From Hypomesus transpacificus (lineage: Eukaryota; Chordata; Actinopteri; Osmeriformes; Osmeridae), in assembly GCF_021917145.1 (NCBI RefSeq), contig NW_025813938.1, forward strand, positions 1,992,856 to 2,056,855: 64,000 nucleotides of DNA. Direction: 5' to 3'. Position numbers and translations under genes: made by a program. This document shows positions 1 to 12,888 of this stretch, one piece after another. Within the stretch, counting starts at the first letter, position 1. Each line of letters opens with the position of its first letter. The notes beneath the pieces were generated by a model, which made no database searches, was not told the origin of the DNA, and was given only the letters and a program-made list of their open reading frames with translations.

Positions 1-562
1 TCTGAGAGAGGTTGTGAGCTCCGCCCAGGCCCAGAGGGAGTGAGGGGTGAGGGGTGGGGGGTGGGGGTGGGGACGGGGTATCCTGGAGGAAGGAGGGTTC
101 TGGGTTTGGAGCCTCGCTGCAAAGCGGTACACGGCAGAGCCATGGGGGACGTCTGCTCAAGCTGTAATTTGAGGGAATTTCTTGCTGAGCCGGCAGAAAA
201 AAAAGAGAGTGAGTGAGGAGAAGGAGTAGAGTCTGAGAGGACGAAGAGTAAGAGAGGATGTGAGAGAGAAAGGAGGGCGACGTGTTAGCATGAGGATAGA
301 ATGACCCGGAGAGAGAAAGGAAGAGAAGGGAACAGAACAAGGCTTTTTAGGCCTAAACATGGGCAGACCAGAGCTGGGCGGGACAGGCCAGGAACTCACT
401 CAGGTCATTCCTCACATTCCTGCTGACTCATGAGGGGAGGGCATGTGTGTGTGTGGGGGGGGGGGGGGGGGAGGCATGGTAAGAGCTGAAGGGGGGCTCG
501 GGGCAGGAGAAAGAGCAACGAGGAAATGAAAACACGTGCTCACATCCAGCTCCGACTCGGGT

Positions 563-591
563 TCACACACACACACACACACACACACACA
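563..591. repeat. (CA)n microsatellite
   Basis: A run of about 14 CA units, followed by shorter CA blocks to 640. A G-homopolymer run lies nearby at about 457-471. Confidence 0.9.
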
Positions 592-1226
592 GATCCCACT
601 CACACACAGGTCACACACACACAGGTCACACACACACACTCAGATCCAGCTTAATGTACTGCTTATTGTACAGCTTATTGCTGCATGAATGGAATGATTT
701 GATTATATATCTAGCATACTGCCAAGTTCTGAGGTCTAGGATTGAGTGATTTATTTCTTCATTTTTGTGATAAGGGAGACCAGCCAGGAGTCTGGGCAGA
801 AACTCAGAAACACACTGAAGTGTCTCCCGACAGACCGACTTAGAAATCAGCCAAATTTAAATCAAAATCACATCACAATATTTTTTATTGATGACGACAA
901 AACAACAGCAAGTGAAATGTTAAAGAGCTTGTTGCTCCTCTATGGTGAGAGCATGCTAGGTGGACGTGCTGGTCTCAGGCATGTGTGTGTCGACCAGCCA
1001 GGCTTGCTGGGATAGGCAGGGAGGATTATCATCACAAGGTGAGCTGAAACTGAATCCGTTGCTTGTGATTGGCCCCGGGGCAAAGTGGACCCCCACGCCA
1101 ACTCGTTCCTAAGCAACAACAACAACTTGCCAGTTGAGTCTGTTTTGATTGATCACATCTAAGGAAGTGACAGGGCAGGCACCGAGCCAGAGGTAGGAAC
1201 CATCTCTACCTCTACCCATGTTCAAA

Positions 1227-1337
<111 letters not shown>

Positions 1338-2818
1338 TGCCAACGATACAGGAAGGTAATGAGTAATCACGGAGCCAACAAAACAAACCTTTCACCCGGG
1401 CGTCTGCCAAGAAAAACACAACTTAACAGTTAGGAGGCCAGACACGGAAACACACTTCTGTACACAGAGGCCTTTGACTTTCACCCTGAGGTAGGTGACC
1501 TGGACAGAGCCACTGCTGTACCACTGTGTCATAAAAAGGGGGAGGAAGGGTGGGAGGAAGGAGAAAAGAGGTATAGTCCGAGTCCAGAGGTTTCCGGAAA
1601 AGTCCAGAGTTCAGTTACAAGATGACGACACCTAGCACCAATGCTTCACTGTGGGCATTTTTCAAACTGAACAACCGACCTCAGTTCTGAATCACCAACT
1701 GTCACTACCGTTAGGCTAAACCACAAGCACTGCAAACCAGCCCATTACAACCAGAAAAATACACCTACACACGTTTTATGCGGTCAAGGATGGTTTGTGA
1801 AAACCCCTTGAAAGAAAGAAGAATCTCAAAGACCCCCACAGCCTTCACGCAAAGGGAGAGCAGTGCGTTGGCGACACTGAGGGCGGCTTGCCTTCCCCAG
1901 CCCCGGCCCGAGCCGTCACCCACAGCCTGTGGAGCCCCAAGCCAGACCAAAACGCTGCGCACTGCGCTAACAGACACCGGAAACATGAGTCAGCTGTGAA
2001 AAAGATACGGAAAAAGGTCACACGGACATGCGTTCCTGAGCAAGACACACTCCAGACACACAGAGGAGGAGCAACCCGGCTGAGTCAGGGACGAGGGACG
2101 TCATCTCACCTCTCAGGAAACAGAACTCACCTAGATGTGCTGACTCAGACAGACCTGACTGACAAACAGGACTCACCTAGATGTGCTGACTCAGACAGAC
2201 CTGACTGACAAACAGGACAGAGAGGGTGGTTCTAGCAGACAGAGATGAGAGACATGGTTGCGACACAGAGGGACAATCCCATGAAAGGCCAGTGTGCTTA
2301 AGCCCTAAGCCCTAGGAATTTAACTTCAAAAGCTTCGTACTACAGTGGCAAACATGATCTAAAATCATTTCATTTCCTCTATCAAATATATATGATCCAC
2401 ACTGTATGAGTTTAAAGGGATGGGGGGGAAACAAGGGTTATTCGACAGGCCAGCAGGAAACGGTCCAATTACACAGTAAAACAAAAAAACTAGACGGGAA
2501 GACAAACCTAAAAGTTTGAACTTTTCACATGCTGTCCTTTTATAAAGGCACGCCCCCTTCTGACTAACTTCCTGACCAGAAACAGTGTATTCCACCCAAC
2601 ACCTCCCTGTGTTTCAGAAAAACCCGTAGCACGTCCATAAAGGAACCTAGCAAAAGAACCCCAATCAATCACTGTCACTGAGGCTGGGTGTGGCCCGCAA
2701 GGCACCCCTCGTAACACCCCTCGCCTGGGCCACTCCCTGGGCCACTCCCTGGAGGACTCCCTGGAGGACTCCCAGCATCCAGCCTGGACGACTCCTGCCG
2801 GCCTGCACTGCTGCAATG

Positions 2819-2960
2819 CTGCCTGCCTGTCTGTTTACCTGCCTGTCTGTCTGTCTGTTTACCTGCATGTCTGTCAGCCTGTCTGTCTGTTTACCTGCCT
2901 GTCTGTCAGCCTGTCAGTCAGCCTGTCTGTCTGTCTGTCAGCCTGTCTGTCTGTCTGGTT
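2819..2960. repeat. CTGT/CCTG tetranucleotide block
   Basis: Degenerate CTGT tetranucleotides mixed with CCTG and CAGC units. It has the same motif as the larger array at 3,664-4,466 and may be an older relative of it. Confidence 0.85.
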
Positions 2961-3505
2961 ATTGTTGCAGGCAGGAAAACAGAGGGTGGTTATCCTTTAC
3001 TTCATCCAGCCACAGAACAAGTCTTCACAAACTGTACATTGTGTAACGCTGCAAGTCAGGCTGACAGTGAGTCATCACCGGCAGAGAAAAACCTGTCATT
3101 GAGGGGGGGCGAAACGGCCTCCAACTGTTTCAAAGCCAACAACAACAAAACTATTCCACTAAATGCTTTGACACATAGATCATGTGGCAAGAATGTCAAA
3201 GACGACACTAAAACCAATCCACAGCCATCTAAAAAGATCAAAGTGATATAGCCCAGACTGTGTTCCACTTCTCATCCCCTGAGTCCAATCCTCTGGGTCA
3301 TGCCTAGAACGTCTTGACAGGAAGTTCATAGACCCAGGGTGTTTGGGTTCCATCCAGAACAGGACAGTACAGAAGACAACCCTGGCAGGACCCCAGAACG
3401 GCCACAATCACACCCACAACCCAGAGAACCAGGAACCAGCTTGTGACAACATGCAAAAGGCTGCTCTGGTCCATCTCCTGTTGGGATACAAGACAGGCAG
3501 AGATG

Positions 3506-3508
<3 letters not shown>

Positions 3509-3536
<28 letters not shown>

Positions 3537-3537
3537 C
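3509..3537. repeat. (TG)n microsatellite
   Basis: Uninterrupted TG run of about 14 units, 130 bp left of the large CTGT array. Confidence 0.9.
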
Positions 3538-3663
3538 AGGTTTAGCGGGACCTTGGTACCAGTCACCAGCTCTGAGTCACAGCACCGTGAGCCAAGTGAC
3601 ATCACTCCATGACATCATCCTGTGTCTGGACGGAATCCCCGTCTCCAGCAGCTCCTCAGAGCC

Positions 3664-4466
3664 CAGCCTGTCTGTCTGCCTGTCTGTCTGTCTCTCTGCC
3701 TGTCTGTCTGTCTCTCTGCCTGCCTGTCTGTCTGTCTGCCTGTCTGTCTGTCTCTCTGCCTGCCTGTCTGTCTGTCTGTCTGTCTGCCTGCCTGCCTGTC
3801 TGTCTGTCTGTCTGTCTCTCTGTCTGCCTGTCTGTCTGTCTGTCTGTCTGTCTCTCTGTCTGTCTGCCTGTCTGTCTGTCTGTCTGTCTCTCTGCCTGCC
3901 TGTCTGTCTGTCTGTCTCTCTGTCTGCCTGTCTCTCTGCCAGCCTGCCTGTCTGTCTGTCTGCCTGTCTGTCTGTCTCTCTGCCTGCCTGTCTGTCTGTC
4001 TGTCTGCCTGCCTGTCTGTCTCTCTGTCTGCCTGTCTGTCTGTCTGTCTGTCTCTCTGCCTGCCTGTCTGTCTGTCTGTCTGTCTGTCTCTCTGTCTGCC
4101 TGTCTCTCTGCCAGCCTGCCTGTCTGTCTGTCTGCCTGTCTCTCTGCCAGCCTGCCTGTCTCTCTCTCTGTCTGCCTGCCTGTCTCTCTGTCTGCCTGTC
4201 TGTCTGTCTGTCTGTCTGCTTGTCTCTCTGTCTGCCTGCCTGTCTGTCTCTCTGTCTGCCTGTCTGCCTGTCTCTCTGTCTGCCTGTCTCTCTGTCTGCC
4301 TGTCTCCCTGTCTGCCTGTCTCTCTGTCTGCCTGTCTCTCTGTCTGCCTGTCTGCCTGTCTCCCTGTCTGCCTGTCTGTCTGTCTGTCTGCTTGTCTCTC
4401 TGTCTGCCTGCCTGTCTGTCTGTCTGTCTGTCTGCTTGTCTCTCTGTCTGCCTGTCTCCCTGTCTG
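3664..4466. repeat. Long (CTGT)n tetranucleotide array
   Basis: About 800 bp of CTGT units, interrupted throughout by CCTG and CTCT variants. Because the unit is 4 bp and contains no stop on either strand, several frames of 280-350 codons stay open on both strands. Those encode Cys/Leu/Ser or Asp/Arg/Gln/Thr repeats and are not genes. Variant units recur in blocks, which suggests growth by unequal exchange or segmental slippage. Confidence 0.97.
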
Positions 4467-4891
4467 CATGCACGCGGCCTCAGTAGGCCCCCAGACTGGG
4501 TCCTGACCCTGTGACTGATAGCATGTGTGCTTCTGCGAGTATCAGTAACTGTTTTGGCACACATCCCTCTGTCACAGGTCCTTAGGAAACGTCCTGTGAC
4601 GTGTAGAGGCCACGTGTCTAAACGTGTGAGGTCGCTTAAAGCTACCACTCCTTTTCTCCTTTCAGATAAAAGTATAAACACAGTGTGTGTGTGTGTGAGC
4701 GTGTGTGTGTGTCTACAAAGGGGGGCGGTAGTAATAATTTCCAGAGCAGGGGTTAGAGAGCAGTCAGGCAGCAGATTGGATCAGTGCTCTGTGCTGCAGT
4801 GTTTGCCCCCAGAACGAGTTTGCCCATATAAGGACACGTCTCCCAGCCAGCAGCCAGGAGACCGAGTAGATAACCAGCTGCCACTGAGGAC

Positions 4892-4955
4892 TGGCTGACT
4901 GGTACTGGCTGACTGGTACTGGCTGACTGGTACTGGCTGACTGGTACTGGCTGAC
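4892..4955. repeat. 14-bp tandem repeat, about 4-5 copies
   Basis: Units of the form CTGACTGGTACTGG repeat directly and almost without change. Confidence 0.9.
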
Positions 4956-5407
4956 GGACAACAGCAGACAAACAATTCACAAGAGAAAATAGAGAGTAAG
5001 AAAACAGTCCGTTTTAAAACGTGGGCTCGGGTCGTGATCTGTCCCCTAGCTTTAATCATCTACCTCAAACCGCTCCATGACATGGAGTCAAATACGATTT
5101 CGTCATGATAAGCTAATTCAACAATTCTAAAAGGAACCCATTCTGTATTGCCACAGGCTGGGTGAGTTCACAGCACACAGCACAGGCACCACACCCATCC
5201 AAATGAGAATTGGATCAGCGTGCAAGCGAACCGTCTTGTGTGTGAGACGGTTGAATGGGTGCTGTTGGCTCGGCTAGCCTCTGGGCTGGAACAGAAGGCC
5301 TGTGGAACGTAGCGGAGCCAAGGTCAGATTGCACCTCACCTCACTATACAGCCATTGTCTGGGTGTGACGGAAGAGAGATAACCAACAGTGGGAGAGATA
5401 TAGAATG

Positions 5408-5420
5408 AGAGAGAGACAAA

Positions 5421-5466
<46 letters not shown>

Positions 5467-5518
5467 GAGACAGAGAGAGAGAGACAAAGAGATAAAGAGA
5501 GACAGAGAGAGAGAGATA

Positions 5519-5564
<46 letters not shown>

Positions 5565-5575
5565 CAGTGAAAGAG
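5408..5575. repeat. (GA)n microsatellite
   Basis: About 170 bp of purine repeat built from GA with CAGA and CAAAGA interruptions. Open frames through it on both strands are artefacts. Confidence 0.95.
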
Positions 5576-6771
5576 AGAGGCTCTGATATGGGGCACCATG
5601 CAGTGTGAGGAGTTCCAGGCTGTCAGGGGTAAAGATACCCCCCCCCCCCCCCACCCCTCAGAGCTCAGGACCGAGGCACCAGACCTGGGAAAAACACGCC
5701 CCTCCCCCTCCCTTTTCTGCTCCAGAGGACAGGGAGAAAGACAGGGCAGATCTCCCATGAGGACAGGGAAGGCATGGTGTATCAGAAGCGAGGGGGGGGG
5801 TAAGGGACATCGACAGACCCTTGGAAACAAAGTAACACTGCAGTCCTCACGAGGTGGAGGTGACCTCATGCTACTGTATACAGTCCAGGCCAAGACTGGT
5901 TCACAGTACAAAGGGTATTAGCGGTGAGACATACACGTGTTGCTCGAGCATTAATGAGGCCAACTGACTGGGGAACAGACTGGTCTGAAGCTGATAAGGG
6001 TCGTCTTTCATCTCTGTGGAGAGTCACACCAAGGGGTGCGTCTGTGGTGCGTCTGTGGTGCGTCTGTGGTGCGTCTTTGGTGCGTCTGTGGTACTGTGGA
6101 ACTGTGGATTTGACCTGCCAGTCATTACTGCTTTGAATTTGATTTGTAGTTTCACCAGCTGACATGGATCCTCGATGTCTGAGGTCCGACTACTGACCCA
6201 GGAACAGGACAGCTGACGGTGATTTAGGCCGTGTTTTCAGACGGGGTCTGGGAGCGTTAATCTCCTGATAAAATCCCCTTATCTTGTTTTTATGTATTTT
6301 TAGGGTACTTTTTTGTTTTTTTAAACACATCAATCATCGGTGTTCTGTTCATATCTTGTTCCTGAGTCTGGGGCTTTGACTGGCTGGCTGAATGACCAGA
6401 GCCCCAGAGCCCAAGGTCTCCTGGGAGAGACCAGAACTTGGAGCCCACTGGGAGACTCCACGACTAGAACACTAGAACACTGTGTTCAGCTGCACTTACT
6501 AGCCAAGCCAGGTCAGAATCTCCTCAGAGCCGCAGCACAATGCAAAGCAACACGGAGAAAAAAAAAAAGAAGAAATAGACAAGATAGGATAAACAAAAGC
6601 GGTTTTCTACAATCAGCTTTGTATATCTAGGGAGCGCAGCCACTTTTAAACAGAGCAAGAAGCAAAGCAAAACATCAACATCCGCAAGAGGGACTGCTGG
6701 TGGATGTCAGGAAATGCCTTTTTCCTGAGGGATTCCACACAGGAAGGCTAAAACCCCAGCTATGTGGCCTC

Positions 6772-6877
6772 TCTCCATCTCTCTCTCTCTCTCTCCATCT
6801 CTCTCTATCTCTGTCTCTCTCTCTCTCCATCTCTCTCTATCTCTCTCCATCTCTCTCTCTCCATCTCTCTCCATCTC

Positions 6878-6908
<31 letters not shown>

Positions 6909-6918
6909 GTCTGTCTGT
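6772..6918. repeat. (CT)n microsatellite
   Basis: Pyrimidine repeat of CT units with regular CCAT and TAT interruptions, about 145 bp. Confidence 0.95.
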
Positions 6919-7865
6919 CACTACCGATCCCTCTCATCTGCGGTAAACGTCCGTTACGATGACGGAAAAACCTCTTGAAGAGGATTTGGTCCAAACTACC
7001 ATTAGGCATGCGATAGGTCACATGGGGTCCGTAAAGCCCTTTCACACTTGTGCGCTTCACAGGCCTTCCCGAGGCCAGGTTGACAGAGTCGATGTCAGAT
7101 TGGGTTGGAGGCGATGGAGAGAGACAGGAGCCACAAGGAGCAACAGTCTGCTATGCATCACACAGCGTGACTTCCAAGTGGGCCGTCCTCCTCCAAGCTA
7201 AGGGCAGACTGGAGGAGCTGGTCCAAACCCAGGCAGAGGGACCAGTGAATCAGGAGTTCCTGCCATGTCAGGGTCCAGAGCCGTCGTCGACAAGACTGTA
7301 AATATCCTCACAGATGTCCCTCCGGAGTCGGCGAACACCTGCTCCGTGAATCTGTAGCAGGTACGTGCCAGACACAGAAGAATGGGCTGAAGACAGACAT
7401 TTTTTCCAAACGCAAACTCCCTGACGCGTGATGTCATCCTGGAAAGGTCAGACCCAACCAGGGGCTTGCCGCGTGCATCTCCGAGAGCTCGGAGGATAAC
7501 ACACACACACACACACCACACACACACCCCTACACCATCACTTTTCCAGATTCTTCCCCCCCCCTCATTCGACAGGGTGTTTCTCCAGACAGACAAGAAC
7601 CAGCTCCAGAAGCCTCGGAGATTAAGAGGCCAAGCGCGGGGAGGAATATATCACACGCTGAAGGGAGCAAACTATGAACTACGAGATCACTTCTGGCCAG
7701 ACACCAACCGTCCGAAAAAGAAGAACTCACACACACTCACTCACAAAGGTCTATTTCATATTCTCCACACCAGCACGCCTCGCTTAGCGTGACACTGGCG
7801 TGCGATGTGAAGCGTGTGACGCATGTGGCGTGTTGGACGTGAGGGTGGGGGTTCATGGGAGGCTC

Positions 7866-8222
7866 TTCCCAGCCCCCTCCACCTGCAGCCTCTCTGGCCG
7901 GCCTCACATCTTCCCAGCCCCCTGGACCTGCAGCCTCTCTGGCCAGCCTCACATCTTCCCAGCCCCCTGGACCTGCAGCCTCTCTGGCCAGCCTCACATC
8001 TTCCCAGCCCCCTGGACCTGCAGCCTCTCTGGCCAGCCTCACATCTTCCCAGCCCCCTCCACCTGCAGCCTCTCTGGCCAGCCTCACATCTTCCCAGCCC
8101 CCTGGACCTGCAGCCTCTCTGGCCAGCCTAACATCTTTCCAGCCCCCTGGACCTGCAGCCTCTCTGGCCAGCCTCACATCTTCCCAGCCCCCTGGACCTG
8201 CAGCCTCTCTGGCCAGCCTCCC
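7866..8222. repeat. 45-bp minisatellite, about 8 units
   Basis: The unit contains CCCAGCCCCCTGGACCTGCA and repeats every 45 bp with few changes. Since 45 is divisible by three, the repeat is open on both strands and gives 15-residue peptide repeats (plus frame 7,800-8,378; minus frame 7,737-8,177). I see no splice sites or domain that would make either frame a real gene. Confidence 0.93.
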
Positions 8223-8361
8223 ATCAGTCTGTCAACATTGGAGCGCAAAGCAGGAGAAACACACGACGCTCAGACACAGAGAGGTCCAATAAATCCGTGC
8301 CAGGTGGCCGTCCACAGCCTCACGATTCCTCTCCAGCAAAGTCTCCTCCAAAAGGATCTCC

Positions 8362-8446
8362 CAAGCGTTGACCAATAGGATCTCCCGAGGACCTATTGAC
8401 CAATAAGATCTCCTGAGGACCTAGTGACCAATAGGATCTCCTGAGC
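8362..8446. repeat. Short tandem repeat with CCAAT cores
   Basis: Three units of about 28-30 bp, each carrying GACCAATA(G/A)GATCTCC followed by GAGGACCTA. Each unit holds a CCAAT pentamer. Confidence 0.7.
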
Positions 8447-10354
8447 ATTGGATTCGCAGAGATTGTGGTGTGGAGATTGTGAAGTGAAAATTAAAGAAGA
8501 GGACTTGAAGAGGACTTGGCAGGCGACACGATCTTCCCAGCCTGTTACTACTGATGTTTGTTTGGAAGGCTCTGGGAAATGGTGACTAGGGAGTTTGTGG
8601 TAATTGCTTCCTGGCTTGTGTTCAACTGAGTCACCAAGAAATTCCTCTTAACAGCTATTGAGAGTTTTTTTCGTGGAAGCACCATGCTGTTTAAATCGAA
8701 TTTCAGCTAAACCAGGGACCACAAACTAGTGTGTTGGATCATTGTTGCACAATAACTGCTTAATTAATCTAGAAACAAAGAACGGTCTATCCAGCTGTAT
8801 ATCTGAGAATAGCCACAGGCTACAACCTACAGTTAACAACATATTAGTAGCTATTGCAGATTCCCCCTCGTTAAAAACAATCTGAAACAATAGATTATAA
8901 ATAAAGCGGCCCATGATTACAAAAGTTTTTCTCACCACTTTAGGGCCAAGAAACCGGGCTATATTTAGGACTCATCACATGAACACCAGCTTCCTGTCTT
9001 ATCAAATAAATACACTGGGTGTTATCTTCCCGGTTCAAACTCCAATATATTCTGTCTCTGTGTGTGTGTGTGTGTGTTTGTGTGTGTGTGTAAGGGGGTG
9101 GAGGGTAGCCAACACTCTGATGCCTGAGGCACACTGTCAGTCAATGTGATGACAAGCCGGCTTTGCCACCAATACACTTCAGACTCAAAACTCCTTTCAT
9201 GCATCAGTTAAGGGAAGCACTTGGCTTTGAGGGGTTTTGACATAGGAATCTAATGACTTAAAGAGTTAGGGTTTAGGTTTGACCAAGCCACATGACAGAT
9301 GACAAGCTGGTAACGTGCAGCTTCCCAGGCGTGTACATTCCATGATAAAAAGAAGATCATTCTAGAAATCTGCGTCCAAGGAGCTCATTTGGTGTGCAAC
9401 GCAAACTCTTCGTCACAGGACTACGCTGTGAGGAAAACACCTGCCATAAAACGTTCTAAACAGTCCAAAAGGTTGCAGGTTTTTACAGCAGCTAATCATG
9501 GCTGTTATGGTGCTGTGTTGTAAAGGTCGGATCAATGGTGTGTGGCAGTGCTATCTGGAATTCTCTCCTTCATCAACTGTGGCGGGGGGTGTGTGTGTAT
9601 ATGCGTGTGGCTCAGCCTGTAACAGCAACTGTATCAGTAAGACATGCAGCAGCTTGCTTTTTCAGCCCACTTGAAAAACATTTGAGCACTGACTGTACGT
9701 TCACAGACTGCACTCAGCCCGGCTGTCCTTCACACAGTTACAAGGTATTTCAGACGCCTCCCATCGGAGAAGTCTGACAGCGAGAAAACAGTTTCAAATG
9801 CTGTGTTTGAAGAGAGGGAGAGGGTGAAGAGGAACGACAGGAGAGAGCAAGACGTGGTGGCTGACAAACAACCCGAGGAGGGCTGTGAAAGTGTTCATAA
9901 TACCAAGAACCATGTGAACGACAGCGTAAACAAACAAAACATTCTAGATTGCCGACAGCTTAAAATAACCCCCCCAGACGAACTTTACATGTTCCGTTTC
10001 ATTCTTCAAATGTCTTTTTCCCACCCGATGATGTTAACGTTGGGGCTGACATTTGAGAATGGGTCTATCGGGACCTTCAGGATGGGCGTGCGAGCCCCCA
10101 GAACAGGCCCAGTCTCTCTGCCCGGCCGAGCAGCGTCCCCCAGGGCCCTGTCAACACAGCAGCAGGCCCCAGAGAGCCATGCCGCAGGGCCCTGGGGTCC
10201 TGTTTACCCCATCTAGGCCCTGCCTGAGACGGAGAGTTAACGGGTCAATCTCCGTCTCTCTGTGCTTGGAAAGACAGAGGTCACCTGGCCCCTCCCAGGC
10301 CTTATCACAAAACACAACGCAGGTCGTCCCACGTGCTGCGTCTGTCCCACAGGC

Positions 10355-10490
10355 CCTCCAGTCAGGTGATGGAGAGACTCACCCCTCCAGTCAGGTGACG
10401 GAGAGACTCAGCCCTCCTGTCAGGTGACACAGAAACTCAGCCCTCCAGTCAGGTGACGGAGAGACTCAGCCCTCCTGTCAGGTGATCGTG
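10355..10490. repeat. Tandem repeat of about 27 bp
   Basis: Five degenerate units with CAGTCAGGTGA and GGAGAGACTCA as the shared cores. Confidence 0.75.
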
Positions 10491-11216
10491 TCGCTCGGAC
10501 GATAAGACACCTGTTTAAAAAAGGATTGGTGCAGGATGCAAAGGACAACACGCACACTGTAGCGCCCTGCACACGCTCTCTCAACTACGAGCAGTAGCAG
10601 AGAGAGAGGGGGGTCTTCAGTAGACCAAAGGACTCCTTAAGAAGCCACGGGTGGCACACCGAGTTGAGTGATGTTTTCATCTAAACACAAGCTAGACATT
10701 GAAGAGAGGGAGGGAGGGATGGATGGGGGAGGGATGGGTGGATAGAGTGGCTGTCTGTCATTGAAGGGAACAGGTGCGTTCTGCCTACCTGTGCAGGTGT
10801 GAGTGAGGAGGGAGGAGGGGACAGACTGAGCACTCACAGCCGCCCGGGCCAAATGGAAACACCTGTAGCCCGTCCTGCTGGTTTGAACATCTCTGAGCGT
10901 CAGAGATAATTACCAACAATCATCACACAGCTAATGATAGTCTAATCCTGAAAAACCAGGTCACAATCCTTTCCTCGGCCGCAATAAGGGTATGTTATTA
11001 TTACTATATTAGTGGGCGCCTCGTCTTCAAGAATTTTCAAAAGAAAATACCAAAAAACTGAGAAAACGAAAACCTTTCATCTGTCAGGCTGCGGGAGACG
11101 ACCCCCAGCTTGAGGCTGTGGTGTGATCCTGGCCTCGCGGCGGGAGATGCAGCTCCAAACTGTCATCCTGCGCTCTTCGCCTGCCTCCAGCAGCCCGACT
11201 GAAAGGCTCACTGGCT

Positions 11217-11697
11217 GAGAGAGGAGGAGAGGGGAGAGGAGGAGAGGGGAGAGGGGAGAGGGGAGAGGAGGAGAGGGGAGAGGAGGAGAGGAGGAAAGGG
11301 GAGAGGGGAGAGGAGGAGAGGGGAGAGGAGGAGAGGAGGAGAGGGGAGAGGGGAGAGGAGGAGAGGGGAGAGGAGGAGAGGAGGAGAGGGGAGAGGAGGA
11401 GAGGGGAGAGGGGAGAGGAGGAGAGGGGAGAGGAGGAGAGGGGGAGAGGAGGAGAGGGGGAGAGGAGGAGAGGAGGAGAGGAGGAGAGGAGGAGAGGGGG
11501 AGAGGAGGAGAGGGGAGAGGAGGAGAGGGGAGAGGAGGAGAGGGGGAGAGGAGGAGAGGGGGAGAGGGGAGAGGAGGAGAGGAGGAGAGGGGGAGAGGGG
11601 AGAGGAGGAGAGGGGGAGAGGGGGAGAGGAGGAGAGGGGAGAGGAGGAGAGGGGAGAGGAGGAGAGGGGGAGAGGGTAGAGGAGGAGAGGGGAGAGG
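11217..11697. repeat. 480-bp pure purine (GGGGAGAGGAGGA)n tract
   Basis: Almost every base on the plus strand is a purine. The tract is composed of GGGGAGA and GGAGGAGA blocks in shifting order. Such tracts have mirror symmetry and regularly spaced G runs. Confidence 0.95.
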
Positions 11698-12706
11698 AGC
11701 CCGGCCAGGGGCTTTGTGAGTGTTTAAGGACTTGAGACCAACGGAAGAAAGATCTTCCTGGTTGCTACTGAGGGGAACAAATAAGCAGTCTAGCAGGCGG
11801 CCAGCCGGCTGAATGGCAGAGTATTCACAGGATTAGTGTCGTTTGAGGGTCCACTATATGTCCCACTGGCTGTTCAGTTCATTAGGCACAGAACAGCCCT
11901 GAGTGTGTGTGAGAATGTGTGTGTGTACATGAGTGTGTGTGAGAATGTGTGTGACTGTATATGAGAGTGTGTGAGAGTGTGTGAGAGTGTGTGTGTGTTC
12001 GCGTTTGAAAGCTGTTTTTGTGGCAGCCCCACCTCTTCCTAGTGCCCGCTGTAAATATAGGCCATTCCCAGTTGCACCGTTAAAACCGTGTTTTTTTAAA
12101 CCAGACTAGCAAGCAACAGGTTACAAACCTCTGTTCACCAACTGCCACTTCCACACAAGAGCTGTGTTTTCTCTCATTCTCTGCTCCTTAAACTCAAACC
12201 GGCCAGGACTTCACCCCAAAAAAGCATGGGTACTTTGGCGGTTTTGGTTGTCTGAACTTTATTTTACGATGGTGGCTTTGTAAAAACACATTAGATCTTT
12301 TTTTTTCTCTCTCTCTCTCAAAAGGGGCCAGAGTCTCATCATAGTCACACATAAACAACTCAGCTGGAACAATAAGCCAGAGACAAGCCTGTGTTTCCCT
12401 TGGAGTTGACTCTAGCATGGAAAAACACGACACAGACACACAACACGAAATATCACCCAGGACCGGCTGGGAGCTTGACGACCTTTGTTGATGGTCACTG
12501 GAGACATGTAGCACTAGGTCTTACTCACTGAAGCCAAACACACAGAAATAACATTCCACTTCTGGTTTCCTACTGTGTTCATTTAGCTGACGCTTTCATC
12601 CCAAACTAGCATACAGGTTAGAATTTGAACCTGGGAACCACTTGATCAGCAGTCCGATGATTTACCTTTGAGCTTCCATCACTGTTTACCTGATGCTTTC
12701 CATTTC

Positions 12707-12888
12707 CATTTAGTCATTTAGCAGACGCTCTTATCCAGAGCGACTTACAGTACAGGGACATTCCCCCGAGGCAAGTAGGGTGAAGTACCTTGCCTAAGGA
12801 CACAACATCATTTTGCACGGCCAGGAATCGAACTGGCAATATTCAGATTACTAGCCCGATTTCCTAACCACTCAGCCACCTGACTCCC
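12707..12888 (-). mobile_element. tRNA-derived SINE, copy 1
   Basis: Read on the minus strand, it begins with a tRNA-like head (A-box-like GTGGCTGAGTGGTTAGG, B-box-like region ending in TTCGATTCC). It continues through a body with CCTTAGGCAAGGTACTTCACC and ends in AAGAGCGTCTGCTAAATG. The same order is seen in three other copies in the window. An A/T-rich run follows at 12,935-12,951. The family name cannot be assigned without a repeat library. Confidence 0.85.

Noticed and set aside
3443..4681. Several 280-350 codon frames on both strands
   Set aside because: All derive from the CTGT tetranucleotide array. The composition is only Cys/Leu/Ser/Val/Pro or Asp/Arg/Gln/Thr/Ala.
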